Assembly: GCA_964600075.1 (NCBI GenBank)
Contig: CAZRIE010000027.1
Coordinates: 1-43,305 of the forward strand
Length of the DNA: 43,305 nucleotides
Source of the DNA: CAZRIE01 sp964600075
GTDB lineage: Bacteria > Bacteroidota > Bacteroidia > Flavobacteriales > Flavobacteriaceae
Direction: 5' to 3'
The notes below the pieces were generated by a model, which worked only from the letters and a program-made list of their open reading frames with translations, was not told the origin of the DNA and did not search any database. How positions within the stretch are numbered: the first letter of the stretch is position 1; the number at the start of each line of letters is the position of its first letter. Shown piece after piece: positions 1 through 6,165 of the stretch. A program made the position numbers and the translations under genes.

Positions 1-504
1 CTTTTTTGCAATTTTAGCTCTTATCTCACTCAAATATTGTGGTGTTATACCAATATATGAAGCAATTAGTTTTTGGGGGAGTCGTTGCACTAGAGTAGGG
101 TAAGTTTCTGTAAAGTCATTATAACGTTTCTCAGCCGTTGCACTTAAAAGTCCAATGATTCGCTTATTAGTTGCAATTAAATTATTGCGAAATTTAATTG
201 TATGGTCAATTAATATGCTGCTATCTAATGTGTTGGGTTCTTCATAACTAGATTTTGGCAGCATTAACACTTCACTATTTTCACAAGCTTCAATGAAAAT
301 TAATGAAGGGATTTGATTGGTTAAACTATCTAAATCTGAAATTATCCATTCCTCTGGTGCAAATTGTAGAATATGTTCTTTTCCTGCTTCGTCTAACACA
401 TAACTTTTAAGACATCCACTAGTTACTTTATAGCCATGAGTAGCAATATCACCCGCTCTTAAAAGTAGTTCACCTTTTTGTATTGTTTTTGTGATGCTAT
501 TCAT
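1..504 (-). CDS. Crp/Fnr-family transcriptional regulator (3' end cut by window edge)
   Basis: The minus strand from the ATG at 504 is open for 168 codons to base 1 without a stop, so the gene runs out of the window. Residues about 1-110 read as a cyclic-nucleotide-binding-type beta-roll (KGELLLRAGD near the start, then LQFAPEEWIISDLDSL). The C-terminus has the helix-turn-helix signature LIASYIGITPQYLSEIRAK, which is typical of the short Crp/Fnr regulators of Bacteroidota. These usually lack the canonical cAMP-contact residues, so the ligand is unknown. Nearly the whole protein is present, because family members end a few residues after this helix. The upstream region has palindromes at 610-624 and 652-667 that could be its own operators; this is inference. 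Confidence 0.85.
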   Translation of the reverse strand, partial: MNSITKTIQKGELLLRAGDIATHGYKVTSGCLKSYVLDEAGKEHILQFAPEEWIISDLDSLTNQIPSLIFIEACENSEVLMLPKSSYEEPNTLDSSILIDHTIKFRNNLIATNKRIIGLLSATAEKRYNDFTETYPTLVQRLPQKLIASYIGITPQYLSEIRAKIAKK

Positions 505-609
505 TACTTGAAGTTGTCTTGTATTTAGATTGCGTTATGATAGATGAATTTATTGTTGTGTGATACGTATTTCAGGACGAGTCAAAACTGTGTACAACTT
601 GTTTATATA

Positions 610-667
610 GATGTATAATACATCGTTATACACCCTATTATACATGTAAACGATGTATTTGTACATC
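610..667. promoter_or_regulatory. Cluster of GATGTA/TACATC palindromes (putative operators)
   Basis: Two perfect inverted repeats lie 27 bp apart: GATGTAT-A-ATACATC (610-624) and GATGTA-TTTG-TACATC (652-667). Further TATACA and TACATGTA motifs lie between them at about 627-648. The cluster is about 100-160 bp upstream of the minus-strand Crp/Fnr gene. The repeated half-site suggests a dimeric DNA-binding protein. The cognate regulator is not known; autoregulation is only a guess. Confidence 0.4.
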
Positions 668-713
668 CTTTAGTTTATAAAGTTATAATTAAATTTCAAA
701 AGCTAAAAATCTC

Positions 714-955
714 TTTTCCAGGTTTAATCGAACTAGTAGCGAAGATTTGAAAATCAGATTATCCGAGGCTGGTGATATTTTTTAAAATGTCAGCAATACC
801 TAGCCAACACCTTATCTCAAGATTGCTACTTGTAGTGCTGTAAAATCAATACGGCGATCATTGCTTCAACAACCGGACATCGGTTATACGCGACTGTTTT
901 CTCCAGTTCAAATGATCTTCGTCGGGCTTGTCGAAGGTAATTTATTTTTGTCACG
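714..955. repeat. Decayed copy B of a duplicated block (partner at 5933-6165)
   Basis: This stretch aligns base for base with 5933-6165, at roughly 80% identity by eye with many small indels. Both copies share GTTTAATnGAACTAG near the left end, GATTTGA..ATCAGATTATC, CTTATCTCA, and the string ATTGCTTCAACAACC. Similarity stops abruptly near 955 and 6165. The right part of each copy is the reverse complement of the 3' end of the glycoside hydrolase gene at 6074-8401; the left part is its downstream flank. Copy B carries frame-disrupting indels, so it is the dead copy. Confidence 0.75.
858..945 (-). pseudogene. C-terminal relic of a glycoside hydrolase like the one at 6074-8401
   Basis: Reading the minus strand from about 945 gives KITFDKPDEDHLNWRK, then QSRITDVRLLKQ and a TGA at 858-860. 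This matches the last 28 residues of the intact hydrolase (KITFDKPDEEHLNWRQ, then QSRVTDVWLLKQ) at about 24 of 28 positions. Upstream of it the reading frame is lost at once, and nothing further matches the hydrolase. It is a gene-end fragment left after duplication and deletion. Confidence 0.7.
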
Positions 956-1129
956 TAAAATGCTACCGGTATTAAATCAATGGTCGAAAAGACCATATTT
1001 TGTTGGAAGATTGGAGCGTTTAGCCCCATAAAGTCTTAGTCCTGTAAAACGATTGTTTTACGAGCGTATTTTAGTGTGGTATGAAAATATTGTTCCAATT
1101 AGAGGTTTGATCTGTTTTGAAAATTTACT

Positions 1130-1870
1130 TGCTGCATCAGTCTGAACCAGATAATCGAGTATTATTATCGGCTTCGAGTGGTTTTGGTAGGCCTGCAGGG
1201 GTTAGTATCCCAAAGTGCAAACAGATGTTCGCTGTAAATTTGGTATTACAAGTACATAGAACGCCTCCGAAGTATCGGCCATTTTTACCACAGCGACGTA
1301 AACGATCTAAGGTGTTTTCGATTGATCTATGGTAATTATATAGAAAACGCGATGGCATTGCCATCTGTTCACCTCATAATATTGCCCTGATATAAAACGG
1401 CCGCCTTTTTTTTGAATCTGGCTCTATTAGTATGCTTTAGGCTTGCACAACGTCTTCGGTCTCTTGATACCGTACATCTTGTTTACGGATGCATTTCATT
1501 TTTAGCAATTTCACGTTATGCATATCGCATCAAGATGCTTGGTATACCTAGCTGGGTAAAATCTTTTTACGTTGTCCCACATTGGCAAAGAGCCCTAAGA
1601 ATTTTCGCTTAGCCATACTTGTATTTTGTTGACACCACCTTGAGGAGCGGTAATCGGTGCTCTCAAGAATACCTTTTTCCTTCGTACGGTCTCCCGTCAG
1701 ATTAGGACAATTCCGGGGGGTATTGCCCGACAGGTACGTTCACTGATATCCGCTTCCCCAAATTTAAGCCTTGCCCCTATGGCGGTGATGATTTTTAGTA
1801 TGGCCGGCAAAATTTCAGTGCCGATGCCTTCTCTTTAACTATTGTTATTTTTTGTATCTTTTTATTTTGT
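1130..1870 (-). pseudogene. icd: Decayed NADP-dependent isocitrate dehydrogenase gene
   Basis: No intact reading frame exists, but joining the three minus-strand frames recovers homodimeric NADP-isocitrate dehydrogenase in the correct order. From high to low coordinate these are: KITIVK then EGIGTEILPAILKIITAIGA (family KGDGIGPEI, about 1855-1770); YLSGNTPGIV (YLxGNTxGI); VRRKKVFLRAPITAPQGG (family KVFLKAPITTPQGGG, about 1690-1630); KRKFLGLFANV (RKTLGLYANV, about 1600-1570); GNIMR-stop-TDG (DNIMKxTDG, about 1390-1360); and KMADTSEAFYVLVIPNL (KMADTPEAFDVVVMPNL, about 1290-1240). At least five frameshifts and several stops make it an old pseudogene. Its 5' end touches the end of the prohibitin-like gene. 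The last part of the family sequence (SVGLAGSANIG onward) is not clearly recognisable. Confidence 0.75.
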
Positions 1871-2638
1871 CCCAGATTCTATCAATAAAGGTGTTTTACC
1901 GTCCGTAATGATGATCTTACTGTTCTGAGAGCGCGAAAGTTCACGAAACGCCTCAATGCTTCTAATCTGAATAAGTTTATCGGTAAGGCCTTCGGAGAGT
2001 ATTTGTTGAGCGTCCCGTTCACCTTTAGCTTCGATGATCTTTCGGTCGGCCTCTAATTTGGCCTGTTCCAGAATGAACACCAACCGCATAGCATCTTGTT
2101 CAGCCTGTAGTTTTCGTTCTATGGATGTCGACAGCCCCTTCGGGAGCCGTATGCTCTTCATCAAAACCGCCTCGATGATAATACCTTGGGGAGCCAAGAT
2201 CTCGGCCATTTCGACCATTATCGCTTTCTCGATATCCGCACGCATACCCGAATGCATATCCTTAGCAAAAAATTTCGAGCACACATCCGCCGAGGCCGAT
2301 CTAAAAACACTTGTAATGATTCCTGGATAGTTCGGGCCTATACTTTGCAGAACGGAGGCTACCCGATCGGCCTCCAAACGATAGAGTATTGATATTTCTG
2401 ACTCTACACTAAGTCCTTCTTTACTCGGCAAACTTAAAAAGAGTTCAAGATTCTCCGTCTGTACCGACGCTTTTACTACTTTTGAATTCAGGGGGTTGAA
2501 GAATACTGCCCCCTGGGTCGCAACCTCACTGTCGAATTTACCCAGACGTTGTTTTACGCCAGCCTCTCCGGGCCTTATTACTGCACAACTGGTGGATAAT
2601 AGCACTATCACTCCCAATGTTAAAAATTCCTTTTTCAT
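1862..2638 (-). CDS. Prohibitin/SPFH (band 7) family lipoprotein
   Basis: 258 residues. The N-terminus has a lipoprotein signal peptide with lipobox LLSTSC (Cys18). Residues about 20-180 form an SPFH/band-7 domain typical of prohibitins (RPGEAGVKQRLGKF, a central beta-rich part, then PQGIIIEAVLMKSIRLPKGL). Residues about 180-225 are an alanine- and glutamate-rich coiled coil (IERKLQAEQDAMR, AKLEADRKIIEAKGERDAQQ). Such proteins form membrane-associated oligomeric scaffolds. Most prohibitins use an N-terminal transmembrane helix, so a lipid anchor is a mild oddity that is also seen in Bacteroidota. Its stop lies at the 5' edge of the icd relic. The next gene upstream, 2719-3201, is on the same strand 80 bp away. 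Confidence 0.85.
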   Translation of the reverse strand: MKKEFLTLGVIVLLSTSCAVIRPGEAGVKQRLGKFDSEVATQGAVFFNPLNSKVVKASVQTENLELFLSLPSKEGLSVESEISILYRLEADRVASVLQSIGPNYPGIITSVFRSASADVCSKFFAKDMHSGMRADIEKAIMVEMAEILAPQGIIIEAVLMKSIRLPKGLSTSIERKLQAEQDAMRLVFILEQAKLEADRKIIEAKGERDAQQILSEGLTDKLIQIRSIEAFRELSRSQNSKIIITDGKTPLLIESGTK

Positions 2639-2718
2639 CTTTTTTTTTATTTTAATACATGTTTTGGTATTCGATTATACTTTTAAAAGGATTTTCAATT
2701 TTCGGTTGGTTTTTTTAT

Positions 2719-3201
2719 TCAAAACTTGATTCGTGGCCCAAAGCCTTCGGGCATGTTTTCTGGACCCGCCAATTTATTCTGTTGGTACCTGACGGGATGC
2801 AACCTATCTAACAAGCTGTCTTCTTTCGGAAACATAGGGTCGTTTAGGGCGAGTTGACGATTCAATAGTTCTTGTGGTCTTTGGTCTTCCTTTCCGATAG
2901 GAGGCCACCCTGCCAAAGAAAAAGTATTCAGATATTTGGGTAGGGAGTTGACCATCGCCCCATTATTGGTGAATTTAGGTATGACATGATCAATTCCCAT
3001 TTCCCAAACATATACTTCTACCGTTATGAAAAATTCGATGGTGCCATCTACAAGTTCCAGAAAAGCGATTTCCTCACTTGGGATGGATTCCATAGCAAAA
3101 TCCATGGTAAATTCGATATCAAAGGATTCATTTTGACGCTGACCATAAGGTTGTGCAAGCACCATAATCGGAAGTAATAAAAGTGACAGTATAGTTTTCA
3201 T
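2719..3201 (-). CDS. Small secreted hypothetical protein
   Basis: 160 residues with a clear type I signal peptide (MKTILSLLLLPIMVLA, cleavage likely before Gln17). The mature part is acidic in its first half (FDIEFTMDFAMESIP, EEIAFLELVDGTIEFF) and proline- and asparagine-rich in its second half (LNDPMFPKEDSLLDRLHP, PEGFGPRIKF). No catalytic motif or known family was recognised. It may be co-transcribed with the prohibitin-like gene downstream. The regular codon pattern and the signal peptide support a real gene; the function is unknown. Confidence 0.65.
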   Translation of the reverse strand: MKTILSLLLLPIMVLAQPYGQRQNESFDIEFTMDFAMESIPSEEIAFLELVDGTIEFFITVEVYVWEMGIDHVIPKFTNNGAMVNSLPKYLNTFSLAGWPPIGKEDQRPQELLNRQLALNDPMFPKEDSLLDRLHPVRYQQNKLAGPENMPEGFGPRIKF

Positions 3202-3933
3202 AGTCTGTGTATTTTAGATGAATATTTCATTTCCTTTTTTATAAATTTACGATATATGAATCATTAATTATTATTTATATAAATTATGATGTACATTAAT
3301 ATAATTTATACATTAAATTGACCGGAAGTACTGACGAACATCCCTTAAAGCGAAAGTATTACGGGGCTTGGGAAGAATTATATCTCAGCCGGTCTGTCGT
3401 GTCGATAGAGCTTAATTATTTTTAGGACCGGTTTTCGATTTCCCTTAATCGAAACCGTGGGCCGAGAAAACTTCATAACCGATTTCCGAAAGGAAATCGC
3501 CCTATGGTAATACTAGTTTTGAACTGAGTGTATGCCCTAAATTACAAGACCCTAGAACATAAGGCTAGCTCTAAGGGCGACTAAAAATAACTTTCGTATT
3601 TCCGAGAATATGTCTTGCCATACCGCTAGCGGACTTCGAGATACGATACACCGGGGCGAACCATTATATGGCCGTGACCGATTAAGCATAGGTAGTTGAA
3701 TGTTTAGAATTGAACGAAGTGGATTTTACCTTGGTTAGGTCTTACCAAAAAAGTTTAAAGGGTATTGTATGGAACCCATGTAATATAAATTGTTCTTTGT
3801 TAGATTTACGACCCTTGCTTTATGGGATAAACTACATAGGGTGCTATTTTTTAAAAATACAAATCCTGTATTTGGATTTTACGAGAAACCGATATCCTTT
3901 TATTTGGAGAGAACAAGGTGTAACTGAAGGAAT
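3202..3933. other. Gene-poor stretch with two strong hairpins
   Basis: No convincing coding sequence was seen here; the short open frames have no recognisable content. Two inverted repeats stand out: CGGTTT(T)CGATT / AATCGAAACCG (3429-3457, 11 bp with one bulged T and a 6-nt loop) and CGATTTCC-GAAA-GGAAATCG (3480-3499, 8 perfect bp closed by a GNRA-type GAAA tetraloop). They share the CGATT core. They may be a structured RNA or part of an intergenic repeat family; no U-tract follows either one on either strand. Confidence 0.4.
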
Positions 3934-3966
3934 AAAAAAAAGGGTCTCTTTTATAAAAAGAGACCC
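3934..3966 (-). terminator. Intrinsic terminator, minus strand
   Basis: GGGTCTCTTTT (3942-3952) pairs perfectly with the complementary arm ending in AAAGAGACCC (3956-3966), leaving a 3-nt loop. Read on the minus strand, the stem is followed directly by a run of seven to eight T (bases 3934-3941 are A on the plus strand). It would end transcripts coming from the carbonic anhydrase remnant at 4223-4801 or the small frame at 4074-4202. Confidence 0.75.
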
Positions 3967-4073
3967 CAATAGAAGCCACATCGACCCTCCTTGAATAAAT
4001 AAACAACCATCATATTTAGGATATGTCGATGCGGCGTAACTCAATCGATTTAGAGTGTTTTTTTGTATGCTCC

Positions 4074-4202
4074 TTAAATTCTTCCTTGCCATTCCTTGTG
4101 CGCGGAGCTTTTTTTGTTCTTTTTAGAGTGTTCCTCCATCCCTAATAGGCTATTCTTGAGTATCATTACGGTATCTGCGATATACGGCCTTTTGTTCAGC
4201 AT
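4074..4202 (-). CDS. Possible 42-residue basic peptide (doubtful)
   Basis: The frame starts with ATG at 4202 and ends with TAA at 4074-4076. It reads MLNKRPYIADTVMILKNSL, then a lysine- and histidine-rich tail (MEEHSKKNKKSSAHKEW). It lies just downstream of the broken carbonic anhydrase and 110 bp before a good minus-strand terminator, so it is probably transcribed. It may be only the frameshifted end of a degraded gene. No homologue was recognised. Confidence 0.2.
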   Translation of the reverse strand: MLNKRPYIADTVMILKNSLLGMEEHSKKNKKSSAHKEWQGRI

Positions 4203-4222
4203 TACACATTCCGCTTATACGC

Positions 4223-4801
4223 TTAGCACCACAGCCGATAGCTCGGCCATTCCATAACTATCGACTGCTTTATAGCAGGTTTGATTTTTTTTAGCATTCC
4301 TGTTCTGTGCCCTAGTTCAGCTCCGTCGATTGCGGAGTGTATGGCCCTACAATTTTTGTGGCCCATTACCAATATAAGCTTAGCGCCCGCGACCTTAGTC
4401 GCGAATTCCATACTGCCCAAGATATCGTCGTTGATAAAATTTTCGGCCACACTAGCCACGAAGATATCCCCGGTAGCTTTGTCGAACACATCCTCTCCAG
4501 GCACCCTGCTATACACACAGGGCAACACTTTCGCCTTCGGGAATTGTGCGTCCGCGGTCTCTCTGATCTGTACGGAATGGTCTCGTGCCGTGAGATTGCT
4601 ACTGACAAATCTTTCGTTTCCCGCCTTCAAGCTTTCGAGTACTTGGGTCGGGGATAGGGCCACTTGTTCCTCCGCGGTCAATACGGTTTCAACAAGAATT
4701 TGGCTCTTGGCTATTTCAATGGTTCCTGCGTGGTACCCTTTGGCATGTACCGCTGTTGAAAAGACGAGCAAACCTACTAGTGTAACAACTTTTTTTCTCA
4801 T
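4223..4801 (-). pseudogene. Periplasmic beta-carbonic anhydrase, C-terminally truncated and active-site altered
   Basis: 192 residues: signal peptide 1-20 (VHA|KG), then a beta-carbonic anhydrase core. Recognisable parts are VLESLKAGNERFV (54-66), the first metal motif at 95-99, GEDVFDKATGDIFVASVAEN (102-121), DILGSMEFATKVAGAKLILV and the second metal motif GHKNC (His148, Cys151). Zinc ligands Cys95, His148 and Cys151 are kept. The normal CxDSR motif reads CVYSR, so the catalytic-dyad Asp is Tyr97, and the Gly after the second Cys is Arg152. Homology ends at about residue 180 (KPAIKQS) and a short unrelated tail follows, so some 40-50 residues of the usual C-terminus are missing. It is probably a pseudogene or a non-catalytic remnant, although transcription signals (terminator at 3934-3966, operators upstream) look intact. 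Confidence 0.7.
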
Positions 4802-4871
4802 AATGACCGTCTTTAAATTCTGGAGTAAAATTAGATTATAAGATTATATTTGAAACTATTGCTATTCATAA

Positions 4872-4910
4872 TTAATAGTTAAACTATTAAAATGAAATAG
4901 TAATACTATT
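4872..4910. promoter_or_regulatory. Tandem palindromic operators between divergent genes
   Basis: Two perfect odd-length palindromes with the same core lie side by side: TTAATAGTTAAACTATTAA (4872-4890, 9-bp arms) and AATAGTAATACTATT (4896-4910, 7-bp arms). Another AACTATT half-site is at 4854-4860. They sit about 50-110 bp upstream of the minus-strand carbonic anhydrase remnant and just before a TATATTTG element (4910-4917) facing right. The arrangement looks like paired dimer sites of one regulator covering both directions. Confidence 0.5.
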
Positions 4911-4917
4911 ATATTTG
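4910..4917 (+). promoter_or_regulatory. Candidate Bacteroidota -7 element
   Basis: TATATTTG matches the TAnnTTTG consensus of the Bacteroidota primary sigma factor exactly. It overlaps the end of the second palindrome at 4896-4910, which would allow repression. No clear TTTG -33 box is present about 20 bp upstream. The first ATG downstream is at 4957. Confidence 0.3.
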
Positions 4918-4956
4918 TGAAATCCTTGATGTACTCACTGCGTAAATTCTTAAACT

Positions 4957-5106
4957 ATGATTATGAAAAAAGAGCGAATTATATTATTTCCGGGAAATGA
5001 GCGCATTAGGATGTTGTCTATCGAGAAGAGCCAAATTCCTCTGAACGATTTCTTGCCGGGAGATACCTATAGAATGGGTAAACCTTCCAACTGTTACTAT
5101 GAGTGA
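4957..5106 (+). CDS. Short open frame, 49 residues, possibly the front of a broken gene
   Basis: ATG at 4957 opens a frame reading MIMKKERIILFPGNERIR and ending at TGA 5104-5106. The same frame stays open after this TGA up to the start of the DUF3124 gene (PGIVPDKLNAKEFEDFSKQE and onward). That could mean one nonsense mutation in a longer gene, or chance. No family was recognised. A TATATTTG promoter-like element and palindromes lie just upstream. Confidence 0.25.
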   Translation: MIMKKERIILFPGNERIRMLSIEKSQIPLNDFLPGDTYRMGKPSNCYYE

Positions 5107-5250
5107 ATATATCCCGGTATCGTTCCGGATAAACTGAATGCAAAAGAATTCGAGGATTTTAGCAAACAAGAATCACGTCCATACACTTATTATCACAATA
5201 CTATTTTAGCTCTCGAAATAAAACTATTCATAACGATCAAAAAGCACACT

Positions 5251-5760
5251 ATGAAGTATATCATTTCTATATTTATGATAGGATTATTACTAAGTTCCTG
5301 TCAAGAAAAAAATGCAACAGATTCGCCCCATCACGAAAATTTCGAAAAAAGAACCGCTAAATTGAACGGTCTTGATTCGCTGGAATCCGGTAAATCGTAT
5401 CTTTCGGTATATTCACAGATTTATAGCCTTTCAGAGCACAAGACGCATAATTTGACCGTAACTGCCAGTATACGGAATATCGGTCTAAAAGACACCCTAT
5501 ATATCACCAAGGCCGAATATTTCGATACCCGTGCAAAACCGATACACACTTATTTTGACAAACCTATATATCTTGCTCCCTTGGAAACCGTGGAAATCGT
5601 TATTGAAGAAGTTGATAAAACGGGCAGCACCGGGGCCAATTTTATTTTCGATTGGAAAATAAAGCCAAAATCGACAGAACCTTTTTTTGAGGGCATCATG
5701 ATCTCAACCTATGGTAAACAGGGGCTATCATTCACCACCGAAGGAAAACGAATAGAATGA
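5251..5760 (+). CDS. DUF3124-family lipoprotein
   Basis: 169 residues. Lipoprotein signal peptide with lipobox LLSSC (Cys17). The body matches the DUF3124 pattern: LSVYSQIYSLSEHKTHNLTV (about 50-69), SIRNIGLKDTLYITKAEYFD (about 73-92), PIYLAPLETVEIVIEEVDKT (about 103-122), GSTGANFIFDW and GIMISTYGKQGLSFTTEG near the end. The family is a small beta-sandwich-like exported protein of unknown function. The length is normal and no damage is seen. The gene stands alone, convergent with the hydrolase gene at 6074-8401. Confidence 0.8.
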   Translation: MKYIISIFMIGLLLSSCQEKNATDSPHHENFEKRTAKLNGLDSLESGKSYLSVYSQIYSLSEHKTHNLTVTASIRNIGLKDTLYITKAEYFDTRAKPIHTYFDKPIYLAPLETVEIVIEEVDKTGSTGANFIFDWKIKPKSTEPFFEGIMISTYGKQGLSFTTEGKRIE

Positions 5761-5932
5761 TTCAAGTTAGCCGTATCTCTGCACAGTTTTCTGTACGCAA
5801 AACCTATTAATATTTGGGTAATGGAGGCCGGGACAATCCCGCACATTCAAACGGCCGTTTATATCAACTTTAAGCAAAGTAAAAAAATATTGCCCTGAAA
5901 GTTCATTTTGACAGTATAATTAATGAGTTCGC

Positions 5933-6165
5933 TTTTCGATGTTTAATAGAACTAGCATCGAAGATTTGAAATCAGATTATCAGAGGCTGATTATACTTTT
6001 TAAATGGCAGCATACCTACCCAAAATCTTATCTCAGAATAGCTGCCTTTGGTACTGTAACATTAATTTGCGGATTATTGCTTCAACAACCATACATCGGT
6101 CACCCTGGACTGCTGACGCCAGTTCAAATGTTCTTCGTCGGGTTTGTCGAAGGTAATTTTTAATC
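5933..6165. repeat. Duplicated block, copy A (partner at 714-955)
   Basis: Copy A consists of the last 90 bp of the hydrolase gene (6074-6163) plus about 140 bp of its downstream flank. It carries an open plus-strand frame (5939-6163, starting MFNRTSIEDLKSDYQRL) that overlaps the hydrolase gene in antisense. Because the right part of that frame is simply the complement of hydrolase codons, and copy B does not keep it open, it is not called a gene. The left part (FKWQHTYPKSYLRIAAFG) has a protein-like composition and could be a fragment of an unidentified gene. Confidence 0.65.

Noticed and set aside
1117..1364. Overlapping plus and minus open frames
   Set aside because: They lie inside the icd relic and are explained by its shifted frames.
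3480..3499. Group II intron domain V, because of a GAAA-capped stem
   Set aside because: The stem is too short, and no catalytic triad, bulge or intron-encoded protein is nearby.
5849..5860. Palindrome AAACGGCCGTTT and a similar string TGATATAAAACGGCCG at 1389-1404
   Set aside because: The second occurrence is explained by icd-derived codons; a 12-bp palindrome alone is not enough to call an operator.
5939..6163. Open plus-strand frame of 74 codons
   Set aside because: Its right half is the antisense of hydrolase codons, and the duplicated copy at 714-955 does not keep the frame; no independent support for a gene.
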